Assembly (NCBI RefSeq): GCF_022539665.2
Contig: NC_081335.1
Span: forward strand, 7,378,001-7,442,000
Length of the DNA stretch: 64,000 nucleotides
Direction: 5' to 3'
Source of the DNA: Daphnia carinata
Taxonomy: Eukaryota > Arthropoda > Branchiopoda > Diplostraca > Daphniidae
The notes beneath the pieces were generated by a model. The model was given only the letters and a program-made list of their open reading frames with translations. It had not been told where the DNA came from and made no database searches. Shown in pieces: positions 24,801 through 37,549 of this stretch. How positions within the stretch are numbered: the first letter of the stretch is position 1; every line of letters begins with the position of its first letter. A program made the translations under genes and the position numbers.

Positions 24801-27800
24801 TACAAAAGGCTCGGCTATCTTGTCCAGTCAAAGCTACGTTAACTAGAAACGAGCTTGAAACAGCCACAGAGGATTTGCTACAACATTTGTCCTACCTTGC
24901 TCAGACTGGGTAAACACACCTCATTGCATGCCTTATCCATTTAATAGTATCAGAAATCTTACTGGATCACATATTTAGCCAAATTCCGCAAGATACTATT
25001 ACTGCCCATCCCATGGAAGATTCTTCGACTGTTACGACAGTGGGAGTACTAGGAGAAGGGTCTCCCCTACGAGTAAGCACTTATTCATAGCCATGAAATT
25101 GTTGCAGTTCAAAATGAACTTTCTTTTCGTTTTGCATCGACAGGATCCACCATCCGAAGAACAAAAGTTAACCGAAGATGAGAAACCAAATAATGGAGGC
25201 CCACCGTCTCCACTCATGTTACAACTCATGGAAATCGGGTTCTCGCGGACTGCGGTCGAAATGGCCTTCAAAACGTTGGGTAAAAACTTTCGTTTTAAAA
25301 TTATAATTATCCATTTAAAGTTCTTAAGAACATGTGTGTTGCATTTGCAGGGAGTGAAAGAGAATCCAGCATTGAAGCCGTCATCAATTGGTTATTGGAA
25401 AATCCGGATTTGTCAAGTTCAGATATTATGGAATCGGACGGAAGGGAAGCCGCCGCAATTGAGGGTATGATAAGAATTTGAAATTTGAAAATTGTCATCG
25501 AATCATTAATGAATTTTTATCAGCCGCAGCAACAAGCCAGCAACCCATATCGACATATTTGCGCCAATCTGACTTTGCCAGTAGCGACGACTACGCCGCT
25601 TACGTTCGCGATCATATAGCCATTGGAATGCACGTGCGTTGTTGTCGCAGCTATGATGATCTTGGCGAAGGCGACGTCGGTCACGTAGTCCAACTTGACC
25701 GTGACGGACTACATGATTTGAATCTTCAGGTATTGCCCCGGTTGCATGCAAGAAAGATTTAAAATTTAAATTTCATGTTTTTAGGTTGAATGGCAGCAAA
25801 AGGGAGGTACTTACTGGGTGCGATACATACATGTTGAAATCCTTGGATTTGTAAATCCAACCACAATTAAAAATGGACAAAAGCCAATTATTAGCGTTGG
25901 CGATAGGGTTCGCGTTAAAGCGCAAGTTGGTACGCCAAAGTACAAGTGGGGATCCGTGACGCATCGCAGTGTTGGCGTCGTCATAGGTGATCATTAATTA
26001 CGCCCGTTCGCATTCGGACTTGTCCTAAATTAAGACACATTTTTTGTTGTTGTAGGAGTTGAAAGCAATGGCGACATCACAGTCAATTTCCCCGAGCAAA
26101 ATCGGTGGACTGGATTGCTGGCCGAAATGGAGCGTGTTGAGCCTTCGGAATCGAACGTGTCCGCCAACGCCCCGTCTCCTTTACTGGGATCTTTCGACAG
26201 CGCAACCGTAGCCGCTACATTGCAAGGTTAGTCCAGTTCTAGTTTAGTCTATTTATTTTTGAAAATTTTGTGTGAAGGAATTAAAATTCGATATTAATCG
26301 ACTAGATCTCGGCGAGACTTCTCTTGCGGTTACTCATCCGCTCGTCTTGTGTGACGGATGCGACCTGATGCCCATCCGAGGGCCGCGATTCTCCTGCCGT
26401 GTTTGTGAGGAATTCAATCTTTGCCAACAGTGTTTCAATTCTACCAGCACTGGACACCGTCATCCGTTTAATAGAATTGGTCATCCTGGTATTGGGTTTT
26501 AAATGTTCTTGTTGTTTTTAAATTATTATTTTTTCTTTTGCTCAATTCTAGAAGGGGCAGCAATTTATGCCGGTCGACCTGGACGTAAAGTGCAGCCAGC
26601 ACCAACCATTAAAGATTTCGTGTGCAATACGCGATCGAACGCAGGTAACTAGTCTAATTAAATAAGGAATGGGAAAAGAAGCATGTAATATTTGATTTTT
26701 CATTGTAAGGACTGATCACCGATTGGGAATGCTGCGTCAAATCTCTGTGGGTCTCATCACGTGAGAACTGGGCGCACAGGTTACTTGACCGCACTTCCAG
26801 CTATTGGCAAAGTTGCGGAATGCAGGGCAAGGTACAAGTGAAGTTGGGCTATCCTCGGGATTATACTTCAATCATTTGTCACAATTCATTTTAGCATTGG
26901 ATTCGAATGGAATTGCATGCGGATATCGTTGTCCATTCACTGAAAGTACTGGTCGATCCAGCCGATGGAAGTTATACACCCTCGCTCCTAATTGTTTCAG
27001 CATCCGATTCATTGAGTGGGATGAAAGAGGTGGCTGCTGTTTCGGTTGGACTACAGGTAAATTATCGGGGAACACTGAATGTATTGGAAATTAACTTTAG
27101 TTTGCTTGTGATAGGATACTTGGGTCAGTCTAATATCACCTCAGCAAATGCAACAACCGTATCGGTTCATCGAGGTGGCCATCAAACAGTGCCGCAACGG
27201 TGGTATAGATTGTAAAGTCCACGGCATCCAGTTAGTCGGAAGAAACGTCGGTAATGCCTTGCCGCTTGACGATAGCGCAGCCCTAGCTCGTCTACTTCCT
27301 CCAGATTTTGAATTCGAACAGGTAGTTCAATATCATTATTACGATGATTGGCCAACGCTTTTCGTTAATGCAATCGTTCGATTGCAGGCGGATTCCGTGT
27401 TCAGCAAGAGCCAGCAATCAGTGAATCAATCGCTGAGCTCATTGAATAGCGCCAAGCGAGTCTACGTATGGGGCTTGAACGACAAAGAACAGCTCGGCGG
27501 GCCGAAAGGTTCCAAAATCAAAGTCCCTCAAGCAGTCGATTGGATGGTTTCCCTACAACCCATAAACGTGGCTGGCGGATCAAAGTCACTGTTCCTCGTC
27601 ACGCAAAGTGGAAAGGTACGATATATTTGGACAACGATTCGACCGTCCTTCTGTAATTTGCAATTGAATCTTCGGCTTCGTAGGCCTACGCTTGCGGAGA
27701 GGGCAGCAACGGACGCCTAGGATTGGGTCATTCGAAAAATGTCAATACTCCTCACCAGATATCTGCTCTTTCACAATACGTCGTTCGGAAGATTGCCGTG

Positions 27801-30800
27801 CATTCGGGCGGACGCCATGCGTTAGCTCTCACGGCTGATGGCAGAGTATTTTCATGGGGAGAAGGAGACGATGGCAAACTCGGCCACGGGGATGTTACGT
27901 CATTGGACACACCGCGTTGCATTGAAGCGTTGAATGGTGTGATGCCATTTATTAAGTACACGTTTTACAAATTATTATTTAATGTTTACGTTTGAAGGAT
28001 TGCGGATACGAGACGTGGCTGCTGGAAGTAACCACAGTGCAGCCGTCACATCATCCGGCGAATTATACACTTGGGGTCTCGGAGAATACGGTCGTTTGGG
28101 ACATGGAGATAACCTCACGCAGCTCACTCCCAAACGCGTAATACGTTTATATCTTGAAAACGTTGCAATGTGAGCTATTGTTTTATAGCAAATTCCATTG
28201 GAAATTTAGGTGGACGCATTGCTTGGACAGCGCGTTCTCCAGGTTTCGTGTGGCAGTAGAGATGCCCAAACTTTGGCGTTAGTCGAAGGTTGGTTCAGTT
28301 AGTTAGATGAGTAAATTTTTACGATTTCTGATCGAAATCTTTCGTTTTTTTTTTTTTATTTAGGTGGACTTGTTTATTCATGGGGAGATGGTGACTTTGG
28401 CAAATTGGGCCGAGGTAATTTTCAATTAGCATTTTAAAAATCATTCCGGTGTATCGTTAGCAAACTTAATTTACTGTTTTTCGCTATTAAATGAAGGTGG
28501 ATCTGAGGGTTGCTCGACTCCATGTCTGGTGGACAAACTTTCCGGATTAGGAGTCTGTCATGTTGAGTGTGGGGCCCAATTCTCAGTTGCATTGACCTGC
28601 AACGGACACGTAAGCCATAATTGCTAACGGGCTAATATTTGAGTTGGCTTGGGACTTTAGGGAGTTTTGGCATTTGTTTGTAGCATTTGCATTCCTCTTC
28701 GAACTGACGCGTGCAATAATTGTACCCTTGTTGAAAACAGGTTTACACCTGGGGCAAAGGAGATTATTTCCGCTTAGGTCATGGATCGGATCAACATGTT
28801 CGATGGCCTACGTTAGTCGAAGGCCTTAGAGGGAAGAAGGTCATTGGAGTGTCTGTTGGAGCGTTACATTGTCTGGCCGTCACAGATGCTGGACAAGTGT
28901 TTGCGTGGGGAGTAAGTCTTCAACTCCATCGAATTACCTCCCAAACTATTGGTTCATTATCTTCTTTTGTTTTTTTTTTTGTTTTTTTCAGGATAACGAC
29001 CACGGTCAACAAGGAAATGGGAGTGTCACCGTAAATCGACGTCCTACATTAGTGCAAGGAATAGATGGCATTAAGATCACTCGAGTGGCGTGTGGATCAT
29101 CTCACAGCGTGGCTTGGACAGCACCGGAACCTCCAAGTGTCGCCCCGCCGGAACCGGTTCCGTTTCCCACTACTAAAGACCCGTTGGGTTCCACCGCAGC
29201 TGGTACAACACCCATTTGACTTTGAAATGAACATAACAGTGTCAACTTTTATTTGTTTACAGGGTTGACTGAAGGTTCGACTGAAATGGGCCGTCATTCC
29301 GTACAGCCGGCCAAAGAAAGTAGCGCATCGCTAAGCCGTGCTTTGTTATCACTGAGCAGCGTCGAAGCCCAGCAACGCGCTTTGCATTGCGTCTTGTATT
29401 CAATGCAAATTCAACTGTGTCGCGATGCTGTTGTAGCGATTTTCAGCCAAAGAGCGATGATAAACGACGACTCGCTATCGCAGACGGGGCCAGCACAGCC
29501 CACGTCGGATGAAATTGATGGAGAAGGGTCAATGGAACAGTTTGATGGGATCAAATTGATCAAACACAAGGAAACGGCAGCGTTGTGGGAGCTCTTGAAA
29601 TTATTCAGCTCCAACTGCAAACATTCATCGTCTGAGGCACGAACGACCCTGTCAAACGCCCTTCTTGGTGGGGTTAACTTTAATAATATTTTGGAAATCT
29701 TTTTTAATACTATTTGTTGTTGTTTCTGTTTTAGCGGCTGCGGCCAAAGAATCGTTTGTTCGTGAACTGCTGATCGAATTCTGCGTAGCCGAACTGGAAG
29801 AGGTGAGCGGAGAAGGTACGGGCATTCATCATTTCAATGCGGCTGGCTTTGGAGTAGGTTTAGGTTTCCCTCAACCTATTGTCCAGGAATCGTCACATCC
29901 CTACACTGATGACGTCACGTTGACAGGTGATTCATTGCTTCTTTTTTTTTTTCAACCAGTTGGCTTCATTTTAATGTGAATTTTATTAATTATTTTAGGC
30001 CACGTGGTATTGCCTGGTGCGGAATCATTGCGAGTTGAATTTGATCGACAGTGTTCGACAGAAAAACGTCACGATCCCCTCACTTTATCTGATGGAGTGG
30101 GTAGAATTTTAGCCATTCGATCAGGAAGGGACTGGGCCGACTGGTCCCAGGAAGTTCGCGTACAAGGTTTTTTTTTCTTTTATTGTGTTTGTTACATCAG
30201 CAAGAAGTCGTTTATGTGTGGATCGTTGTCCCGTGTCATGTCGCGTAGTGCATTAACTAAAGCATTCATCATTTCCAAACACAGGCAATGAATTACGATG
30301 GCGGTTTACTAGTGATGGCTCTGTCAATGGCTGGGGTTGGAGATTTATCGTCTATCCAGTTATATCGCCAGGTAAAATAGAACTTGTTTTACCATCAGTT
30401 TGCTCAATCATTTACTAATGAAAATGTGAGCAGGAGCCGCAGCAAGTGGCGAAGTGCAAAGCGAGCGGCTTTTATTAGCTCGGCCTTCAGTGTCGGTGGT
30501 TGCTTGTCTGCTAGATCCTTTGATTAAATACCTCAGCTGCCAATCGGATTCCCGAAAAGGCCGACTACCAACCAGATTGGCCATGGCTCTTGCCGGATGT
30601 GCCCAACGAAGCGGCTCTTTAAGTATGCCATTTGAATCTATTTATATTTGGAAAATGGGGTTTTGAGAAATATATATTTTTAATGTTGTCATTAGCTCCC
30701 AAAGATCGAATGTGGGCTCTACAACGTTTGCGTAGAATACTCTCCACACCGGGAACATGTGACGCACCCGCGTCCGCGAATTCTGAATCATCAGAGAATT

Positions 30801-33800
30801 CTGCTGTTCGAACTTCAGTGTCGTCGACAATGATGTCACCAAAAGGTAAAAAAAAAAAAAAAAAATTATTTTTGGTTATGCTAGAAAGATGTAATTTTGA
30901 TGGTGAAATGATTTTTTTAATTGAAGACATAAATCATGGAACGTTGGGAAAACTGTTGAGAAACCTGCCTGAAATGTTGTTGCAACAGTACGAGTACGAA
31001 GAAGCTGCGGTTCGTGGAGGACAGCAACTGTTGCACAGTCCATTCTTTCAAGTGTTGATCGCTCTGGCGTGTGACCTTCGTTTCGATCGGTTAGATAATT
31101 CCCTTTCACCGTTTTAAACCGTCATCATAATATTTTGATTATCATGTTGGTTTTAGTTTACCTATTTGCACCAATGACGGATCACGCTGGTCTTGGTTCC
31201 GACGATATTGCGCTGCTGCTAGAGCGGCTACTGGACTGATGCAAAGGACGCGGCTACCGGAATCGTTTACGGCTGATGTAAGAACCGCGAAATTCTTGCA
31301 CTTGTCTTTGATTTTTGACTTTTTGGAGAGGGGCAGCTTCCTATCGATAATGAAAACAGATGGAAAGGACTGATGAATAATCTTTTGATTAACTTAATTG
31401 TCAATTAATAATTATCTTTAAATATTTTAGGTGAAAAGGAAAATTTCTGAAATCCAAAGTGATGACACAAACATAACGGCAGATCACGAAAACCCGCTTT
31501 TATTTAGCCACGAACACGATCAACAGTTGTTGCAATGGATGAACAGGTCTCATTTAAATGTCTTGGATTTTATCGAAATTCAAGAGTCATTTTGATTAAT
31601 ATTTATTGATTTTTTTTAGTCACCCGGAAGATTGGACTCACAGTTGGACAGCCGTTGGCGGTGGACAGATTTACGGTTGGGGTCACAATCATCGTGGACA
31701 GCTCGGTGGTGTGGAGGGTGCTAAAGTAAAAGTACCAACGGTTTGCGAAGCGTTGTCAGCCCTTCGTCCCATCCAATTAGCTGGTGGAGAGCAAACTCTA
31801 TTCGCCGTCACGTCCGACGGCAGAGTCTACGCCACTGGTACATTCAATTTGCATGAAATTTCAAACAATAAATTCGAATGACTTGGGAATGTTTTGTTTT
31901 TTTCAAATAGGTTATGGAGCCGGTGGTCGTCTGGGTATTGGAGGGGCAGAAAGTGTGACCATGCCCTCACTCTTAGAATCGTTGCAACACGTCTTCGTGA
32001 AGAAAGTTGCCGTTAATTCGGGAGGAAAACATTGTCTGGCCCTCTCGTCCGAAGGTGAAGTCTACAGCTGGGGGGAGGGAGAAGATGGCAAGCTGGGCCA
32101 TGGCAACAAGCTGTAAGTTTTTTTTTTTTGTTTTGTCTTGTTTGTTTATTCGATTGCATCGAATAATTTGCGGGATTTTTTCTTTTTTGTAGTCCTTGCG
32201 ATCGACCCCGGATCATCGAATCTCTTCGTGGCAAAGATGTAGTTGACGTCGCTTGCGGCGGTGCGCACAGCGCGGCCATCACCGCTTCGGGCGAATTATA
32301 TACGTGGGGCAAAGGGCGTTATGGTCGACTCGGCCATGGAGATTCAGATGACCAATTGAAGCCGAAACTTGTCGAAGCCTTAGTCGGTAATTCATTTGGG
32401 GAATTTATTTTTTTTTTTTTTCTGAGTCCTGGAACTCAATTAATGCGAATATACTACTCTAGGTTATCGCGTGAAAGATGTGGCTTGCGGATCTGGAGAT
32501 GCGCAAACTTTGTGCATCACCGATGAAGACGGTGGAACTGTATGGTCATGGGGAGATGGCGATTATGGAAAGCTGGGTCGAGGTTACAAATATTTCTTAT
32601 TTTTATTTTTGCAGTTTTCGCGTGATTAGGGTCAAGAACGCAAAATCCTACTTACTTTTTTTTCGATAGTAATTGTATACTGGGTATTTTTTGTTTCGAA
32701 ATAGGTGGATCGGATGGCTGCAAAATTCCCACGAAAATTGAAAGTCTATCGGGTATGGCGATGTTTGTTTATCCATCGTTGCGTACCGTGTCTAATTTGT
32801 ATTTTGATTTTTTCGGGTAAATGTCAAAAGGTCTGTCCGTTATTAAAGTAGAATGCGGAAGCCAATTTTCAGTGGCCCTTAGCAGCAATGGATCAGTTTA
32901 CACTTGGGGTAAAGGCGACTATCATCGACTTGGACATGGTGTCGACGAACACGTACGACGACCCAAAAAAGTGATGGCCCTTCAGGGAAAGAAAGTGGTT
33001 TCCATCTCCACTGGTAAACAAGCAAAAAAAAAAACCTTCATTTGTTTTTGTCCCACTTTATGCGCTAAAGTATGACGCTGATCTTTTTTCCGATACAGGG
33101 GCGTTACACTGCGTCGTCTGCACCGACCAAGGCGAGGTACGTGTTGTTCTTGTTTTATTCTTCACGTGTTGCAATTCTTAATGTCGTGTTGTCACCTGAC
33201 GATTCTCGTAATTTTCTTAAAGGTCTACACATGGGGAGACAACGATGAAGGTCAGCTAGGGGACGGAACCACTACCGGCATTCAAAAGCCTCGTCTTGTG
33301 GCAGCGTTGCAGGTAAACACAGTAATAGATGCCCAACAACTGGATACATGAACTCAAATTATATTTTTATTTGTTTTGTTTTGTTCGTAGAACAAGAAAA
33401 TTAACCGTGTCAGTTGCGGTTCTGCGCACACGGTGGCGTGGAGTACTTGCAAAGGATGCACGACGCCAGTGGCCGGAAGTAGCCGACTTCCAACCAGCAT
33501 ACCTTTGCAATATGATTTATTGAAGGATATCCCCATACCTGTTCTTCGTAACCGGTAAGGAATTCATTTTAAAAAAAGAATCAGGATCACATATTTTAGA
33601 AGTGCCTCTTGTTTTTATGTATTTTAAATCGTTCTTTTTCCATTGTTTGCTTAGACTGCTGTTGCTACATCACTTTGCCGAAGTCGTGTGCCCAATATTG
33701 CCCATGTTGCCCCTTGTCTCAGTGCACTCCAGGGAAATGGATGGCAGTGTGATGGAAGAAACTGAAGGCGTCCTTTGTGGAAATCATGACCGACTTAGAG

Positions 33801-35588
33801 GAATTCTTATGGCCTCGGCGAAAGAAACAGCTTTTCGCAAGGTAACCAACATCGCACTTCTCTACCCTCTTTGTTGCCTTAGCTTTTTAACAAACACACC
33901 TAACTGTTGTGCAATGCGATGACGTAAGCTGGTTGACGTAAACAAACTCTGTGCTAATTTTTGCTATTTTTTGTACATTTCCAGGTTGTGCAGGCAACGA
34001 TGATTAGAGATCGCCAACACGGTCCAGTGGTAGAACTCAATCGTATAGCGCTTCGACGTTCCCGAGCTACTGGAACATCAGGAAACGCGGGTCCCAATTC
34101 CACCGTCTTCGCTCAGATGGCAAACAAACTGTCTTTATTGTCTTACGATGTTCTTATGTTGCCTCACAGAACGTGGAAAGTCAAATTTGTCGGTACGACC
34201 CAGTCCTCTCTTCTCCCCATAACATTCAAGAATTTATTTCCATTTGCCGAATGTTTTTACAGGAGAAAGCGTCGATGATTGCGGAGGCGGTTACAGTGAA
34301 AGCATAGCCGAGATGTGCGAGGAATTACAAAATGGCAGCCTGCCGCTACTGATCCTCACCCCGAATGGCCGGGAAGAAGCAGGAACCAACAGGGATTGCT
34401 TCATCTTGAACCCAAGCGCCAATTCAGCGCAAAACTTGAAAATGTTTCAGTTCTTGGGAGTGCTGATGGGAATCGCCATACGCACTGGATCGCCATTGAG
34501 TCTCAATTTAGCCGAACCCACCTGGAAAGCTCTGGTATATTTGAATCAACAAAAATTGACAACAAACAAATGAGAATGAATATTAATTTTAATCGCATTG
34601 CAGGTTGGTTTGCCTCTGAGTTTAATTGATCTGAATGAAATTGATCGGCATTATTGGCCGGCGTTATGCCACATCCGCGACTGTAAAGACGCAGACGGTG
34701 ACCTCACGCTTAGCCAATTGGATTTGCCATTTTCGACGAGTTCAGCCGCCGGCCACGACGTCGCGCTTTCGCCGCACGCGCATCGACGTATCACGCGCGA
34801 CAATCGGGATCTCTATCTCAAGTTGGCTCTGCATTTTCGGCTGCACGAATTCGACGGCCAAGTACGCGCCGTCCGCCAAGGGCTAGGTCAAGTGGTACCG
34901 TTACCACTACTCTCCTTATTCACGGGATCAGAATTGGAAGCAATGGTCTGTGGATCACCCGAAATCCCGCTGGCTCTTCTCAAATCGGTGACTACGTATA
35001 AAGGAATCGAACCTCATTGTGCCCTTGTCCGATGGTTTTGGGAGGTCATGGAAGAGTACAGCCATGTAGAGCGATCCCTTTTCCTCCGTTTCGTCTGGGG
35101 CAGAACGTAATGAAACTGTTTTCATTTTGATCGGTTTGGTTTGATCAAAAATTATTTTTGAATTTCTGCTTACTCAATAGGCGTCTACCGCGAACGTTAG
35201 CTGATTTTAGAGGCCGCGATTTTGTTCTTCAGGTTATATGCAAATCTCAGATATGCAAATTATTCATAAAAATGTTCATAATTCATCAATTTGGTTATTC
35301 AATCTTTTTGTTTGTCTCGTCTTTTATATACGTTTTTTTTTTTGTTTTTTCTAGGTTCTTGATAAGTATAATCCAGCCGATTATTTCCTACCGGAAAGCT
35401 ACACGTGCTTCTTCCTGCTGAAGATGCCACGCTACTCTTGTAAAGCTGTGCTCCGAGAGAAGCTGAGTTATGCAATTCATTTTTGTAAATCCATTGACAA
35501 TGACGAGTATGCTCGTGTGGCGGCTCCCGAGGTTCTGCACAACCCACCTGCGCACGAGGAAGACGCGGAAAATGAAGCAGAAAGCTAA
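15807..35588 (+). CDS. HERC2: HERC2 giant HECT E3 ubiquitin ligase (multi-exon)
   Basis: This gene spans nearly 20 kb with several dozen short exons. I placed the start at the ATG at 15807 (MPSCPLSSQ), because it follows a splice acceptor at 15784 and precedes the family-like segment [20 protein letters not shown]. The stop is TAA at 35586-35588. The domain order is that of animal HERC2: N-terminal helical region, degenerate RCC1-like domain 1, cytochrome-b5-like domain, MIB/HERC2 domain, UBA-like helix bundle, CPH domain, ZZ finger, DOC/APC10 domain, RCC1-like domain 2, linker, RCC1-like domain 3 and C-terminal HECT. HERC2 ubiquitinates regulators of DNA repair and replication stress, partners with RNF8 and UBE3A in other animals, and acts in nucleus and cytosol. 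I saw no in-frame stop or frame loss in the exons inspected. It is tail-to-tail with the TMEM205-like gene. Confidence 0.93.
17575..19000 (+). other. HERC2 RCC1-like domain 1 (degenerate)
   Basis: Repeats of the type [24 protein letters not shown] and [12 protein letters not shown] give the beta-strand signature of RCC1 blades. The G-x-L-G-x-G turns that mark RLD2 and RLD3 in the same protein are absent. Confidence 0.7.
20590..21070 (+). other. HERC2 cytochrome-b5-like domain
   Basis: [17 protein letters not shown] followed, after an intron, by [17 protein letters not shown] matches the b5 fold as found in HERC2. The heme-ligating HPGG is not present, as usual in this protein, so heme binding is unlikely. 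Confidence 0.8.
22764..23060 (+). other. HERC2 MIB/HERC2 domain
   Basis: [18 protein letters not shown], then after an intron [19 protein letters not shown] and [14 protein letters not shown]. This is the small beta domain shared by Mind bomb and HERC2 ligases. Confidence 0.88.
25210..26160 (+). other. HERC2 UBA-like segment and CPH domain
   Basis: The UBA-like part reads [20 protein letters not shown] and, after an intron, [12 protein letters not shown]. The CPH part (Cul7/Parc/HERC2, p53-binding in relatives) carries [35 protein letters not shown] and [17 protein letters not shown]. Confidence 0.85.
26310..26503 (+). other. HERC2 ZZ zinc finger
   Basis: Cysteine pairs CDGC, CRVC and CQQC are followed by a GHRHPF histidine pair, the complete ZZ ligand set. 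In other animals the HERC2 ZZ finger binds SUMO or histone N-termini. Confidence 0.9.
26550..27240 (+). other. HERC2 DOC/APC10 domain
   Basis: Spliced segments [39 protein letters not shown] and [21 protein letters not shown] form the jelly-roll DOC domain placed just before RLD2, as in other HERC2 proteins. Confidence 0.85.
27455..29125 (+). other. HERC2 RCC1-like domain 2
   Basis: Seven canonical blades, for example [69 protein letters not shown] and a final [10 protein letters not shown] unit ending in [15 protein letters not shown]. Confidence 0.9.
31645..33480 (+). other. HERC2 RCC1-like domain 3
   Basis: Canonical blades [64 protein letters not shown] and [15 protein letters not shown], split by short introns, close with [12 protein letters not shown]. 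Confidence 0.9.
34180..35588 (+). other. HERC2 HECT catalytic domain
   Basis: The N-lobe has [20 protein letters not shown] and [20 protein letters not shown]. The C-lobe has [20 protein letters not shown] and [19 protein letters not shown]. The thioester cysteine is in SYTCFF, codon TGC at 35406-35408, and is intact. The acidic tail ends at 35588. Confidence 0.93.
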
Positions 35589-35925
35589 GTCTTTTTATTA
35601 ATCGTCCACGAAAAATATTTTCCTTGTTATTTAGGTTTTTAAAAAAATGTTCAGTTTGTTTTCTCTTTCTATCGCATGTGTTTAATGTCACGTACGAAAT
35701 ACAAACAAACCCCAAAAAAAAAAAGCTACAATACACCTATATGATAAAAAATTTGCATAAATAATATCCAGTCGTTTGTTATATGGCATCTTTTTACTTT
35801 GTTGCAAAGTTATTAATGGGCGCAGGAGAGTAAAAAAAAAAAAAAAAAAAAACAATTGCTGAGAAAAAATGTAGATTTCAAGTTAGCTAGAGCTCAATTT
35901 GTTGTTGTTGTTTTTTTTTTCGGAG
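35589..35925. other. Tail-to-tail intergenic spacer
   Basis: A 337-bp spacer between the stops of HERC2 and the TMEM205-like gene. It has A-runs (35711-35724 and 35833-35852), plausible polyadenylation contexts for HERC2, and a T-run near 35910 that would serve the minus-strand gene. Confidence 0.5.
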
Positions 35926-37549
35926 TTAGTGATGAAAAGAGATTTTCGAGGCGAGATAGTATAAGTGGAAGGCGTTACAGGCAAGCGTGACGATGTTAAC
36001 GATGGCTACGATGGCGTGAAGTTGGCGGAAACGTTGACACGTTCGACGGTAAGTGGAGCACTGCTGCAGCAGTGCGTCCGTGGCTGATGTCAGCTTCGGT
36101 CCGGCTTCCGGTCCGTGTCCAGCAGCTCTTTCCAGAATCACTTTAGCTTTGATGCGCTCAAGTAAACTTGGGACCACAATTATGCGAGCAATAAGTGGAC
36201 ATAAGCAGTTCACCGTCAGTCCCATAACCTGGAAAAGAAATGCTTGTATATGGATGGCAATATGTCGTTAATATCCATCTGGATCGATTTGTTTTTGTTT
36301 TTTTATTCGACTGGCAATGCGGATAAATAATAAGGGAGGGCATTTGAATAATAATTTTTTGTACCTGGTAGTTCTCTTGTGCAGACCACACTTTCTTCGT
36401 TTGTACGAAGCTGATGAGGACGGCTAAGGCGGTGACACCGTTGAGAATCATGTACTTTGGAAAAAGTGCACTCTGCACACAGGCGAAGGTGTGACGAGGC
36501 AAAATGAAAAGTAGAACGAGGCCTATGGAAGCAAAAACAAGTTTTCCGGTAGGATTGCGAATACTTGCGAAAGTTCAGTTGCAGGGACAAGACGCGTCAT
36601 AAATTAAGTTACGTAACCGCGGGAAAAGAATAGGGTACTGAAGTACGTGTTTAGCCATATATATCAAACTAACAACAGGTACCCAGTAAATAGATAAACA
36701 AGTTAAAAAACAACATTTTGCAAAATTAGAAATGGATTTAAGTTCCCAAAAGTTAATTTTAAAAAAAACGACAATTTTCTGTGTTACGTAACTTTAGCCT
36801 AAAGTTTGTCTTCTCGGCTGAACATTTGAATACCAATTAAATTGACGAATTTAAATTAGTAGGAAGATGGGGCTAAGCAAATACTTAATCCCAAAATAAA
36901 AAGGAAAAACAACGTATATCTTACTAATGGACAAATAATCATGGGACTAGTACCTGAAACGAACGTCATCCACATTTGGGCTCCGAACAATATGCTGAAA
37001 GACGAGAGATAGAGAAGCGGCCATAAAGTAGAGTCGACGGGCGTTTGAATATCAAGCTTCACGAAGCTCGTTTTACCCGGATAAAAAATCATAGCCAAGG
37101 CTATGACTGTAGACATGACGAGGAAATGAGCCGGCTGAGTTGATCGGCGAAGTACCCTGCCCCCGAAAAAAAATATCACGTTAATTCGCACATATCTGGA
37201 ATGAAATGTGATCTAAAGTTTTGCGAGGTACTTACTTGAAAACTGATACGACGGTGACTTCGGTGTTGGTAGGCGAAGGCGATGCATCTTCGACAAAGTG
37301 GGAACAAATCAAGCAAGAATGTTTCTCCTCTTTGGCTAAAAACGGAATGGGCGGCGGGACGGACGGGCCGGTTTTCCTCTTCTTCTCGAACTCGTCGGGC
37401 GGCAGAGCGAGTTTGCCCATCACCGGACAGAGCATAATATCCTTGGAATTGCTTCCTACAAAGTGAGGCCTACGCATGAGTCGGCGTGCCGGGAGTGACG
37501 TTGGCAAGTCTTCGACGTCACTCCGATTGCCACTCACGATCTGGCACAT
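35926..37549 (-). CDS. TMEM205: TMEM205-like (DUF4149) multi-pass membrane protein
   Basis: Four minus-strand exons, 37236-37549, 36954-37156, 36365-36522 and 35926-36228, all with GT-AG borders, give 978 nt (325 residues plus stop). The family core is clear: the QPAHFL start of TM1, GAQMWMTFVSG, LPRHTFACVQSALFPKYM, and a C-terminal helix pair with QRFRQLHAIVAIVNIVTLAC. Human TMEM205 is about 190 residues. The extra length here is an N-terminal extension (exon 1, about 105 residues) that is soluble and proline/lysine rich. Members are integral membrane proteins linked to vesicle traffic and drug resistance; the molecular activity is unknown. The start at 37549 is the first ATG of the open frame; a shorter start is possible. 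Confidence 0.82.
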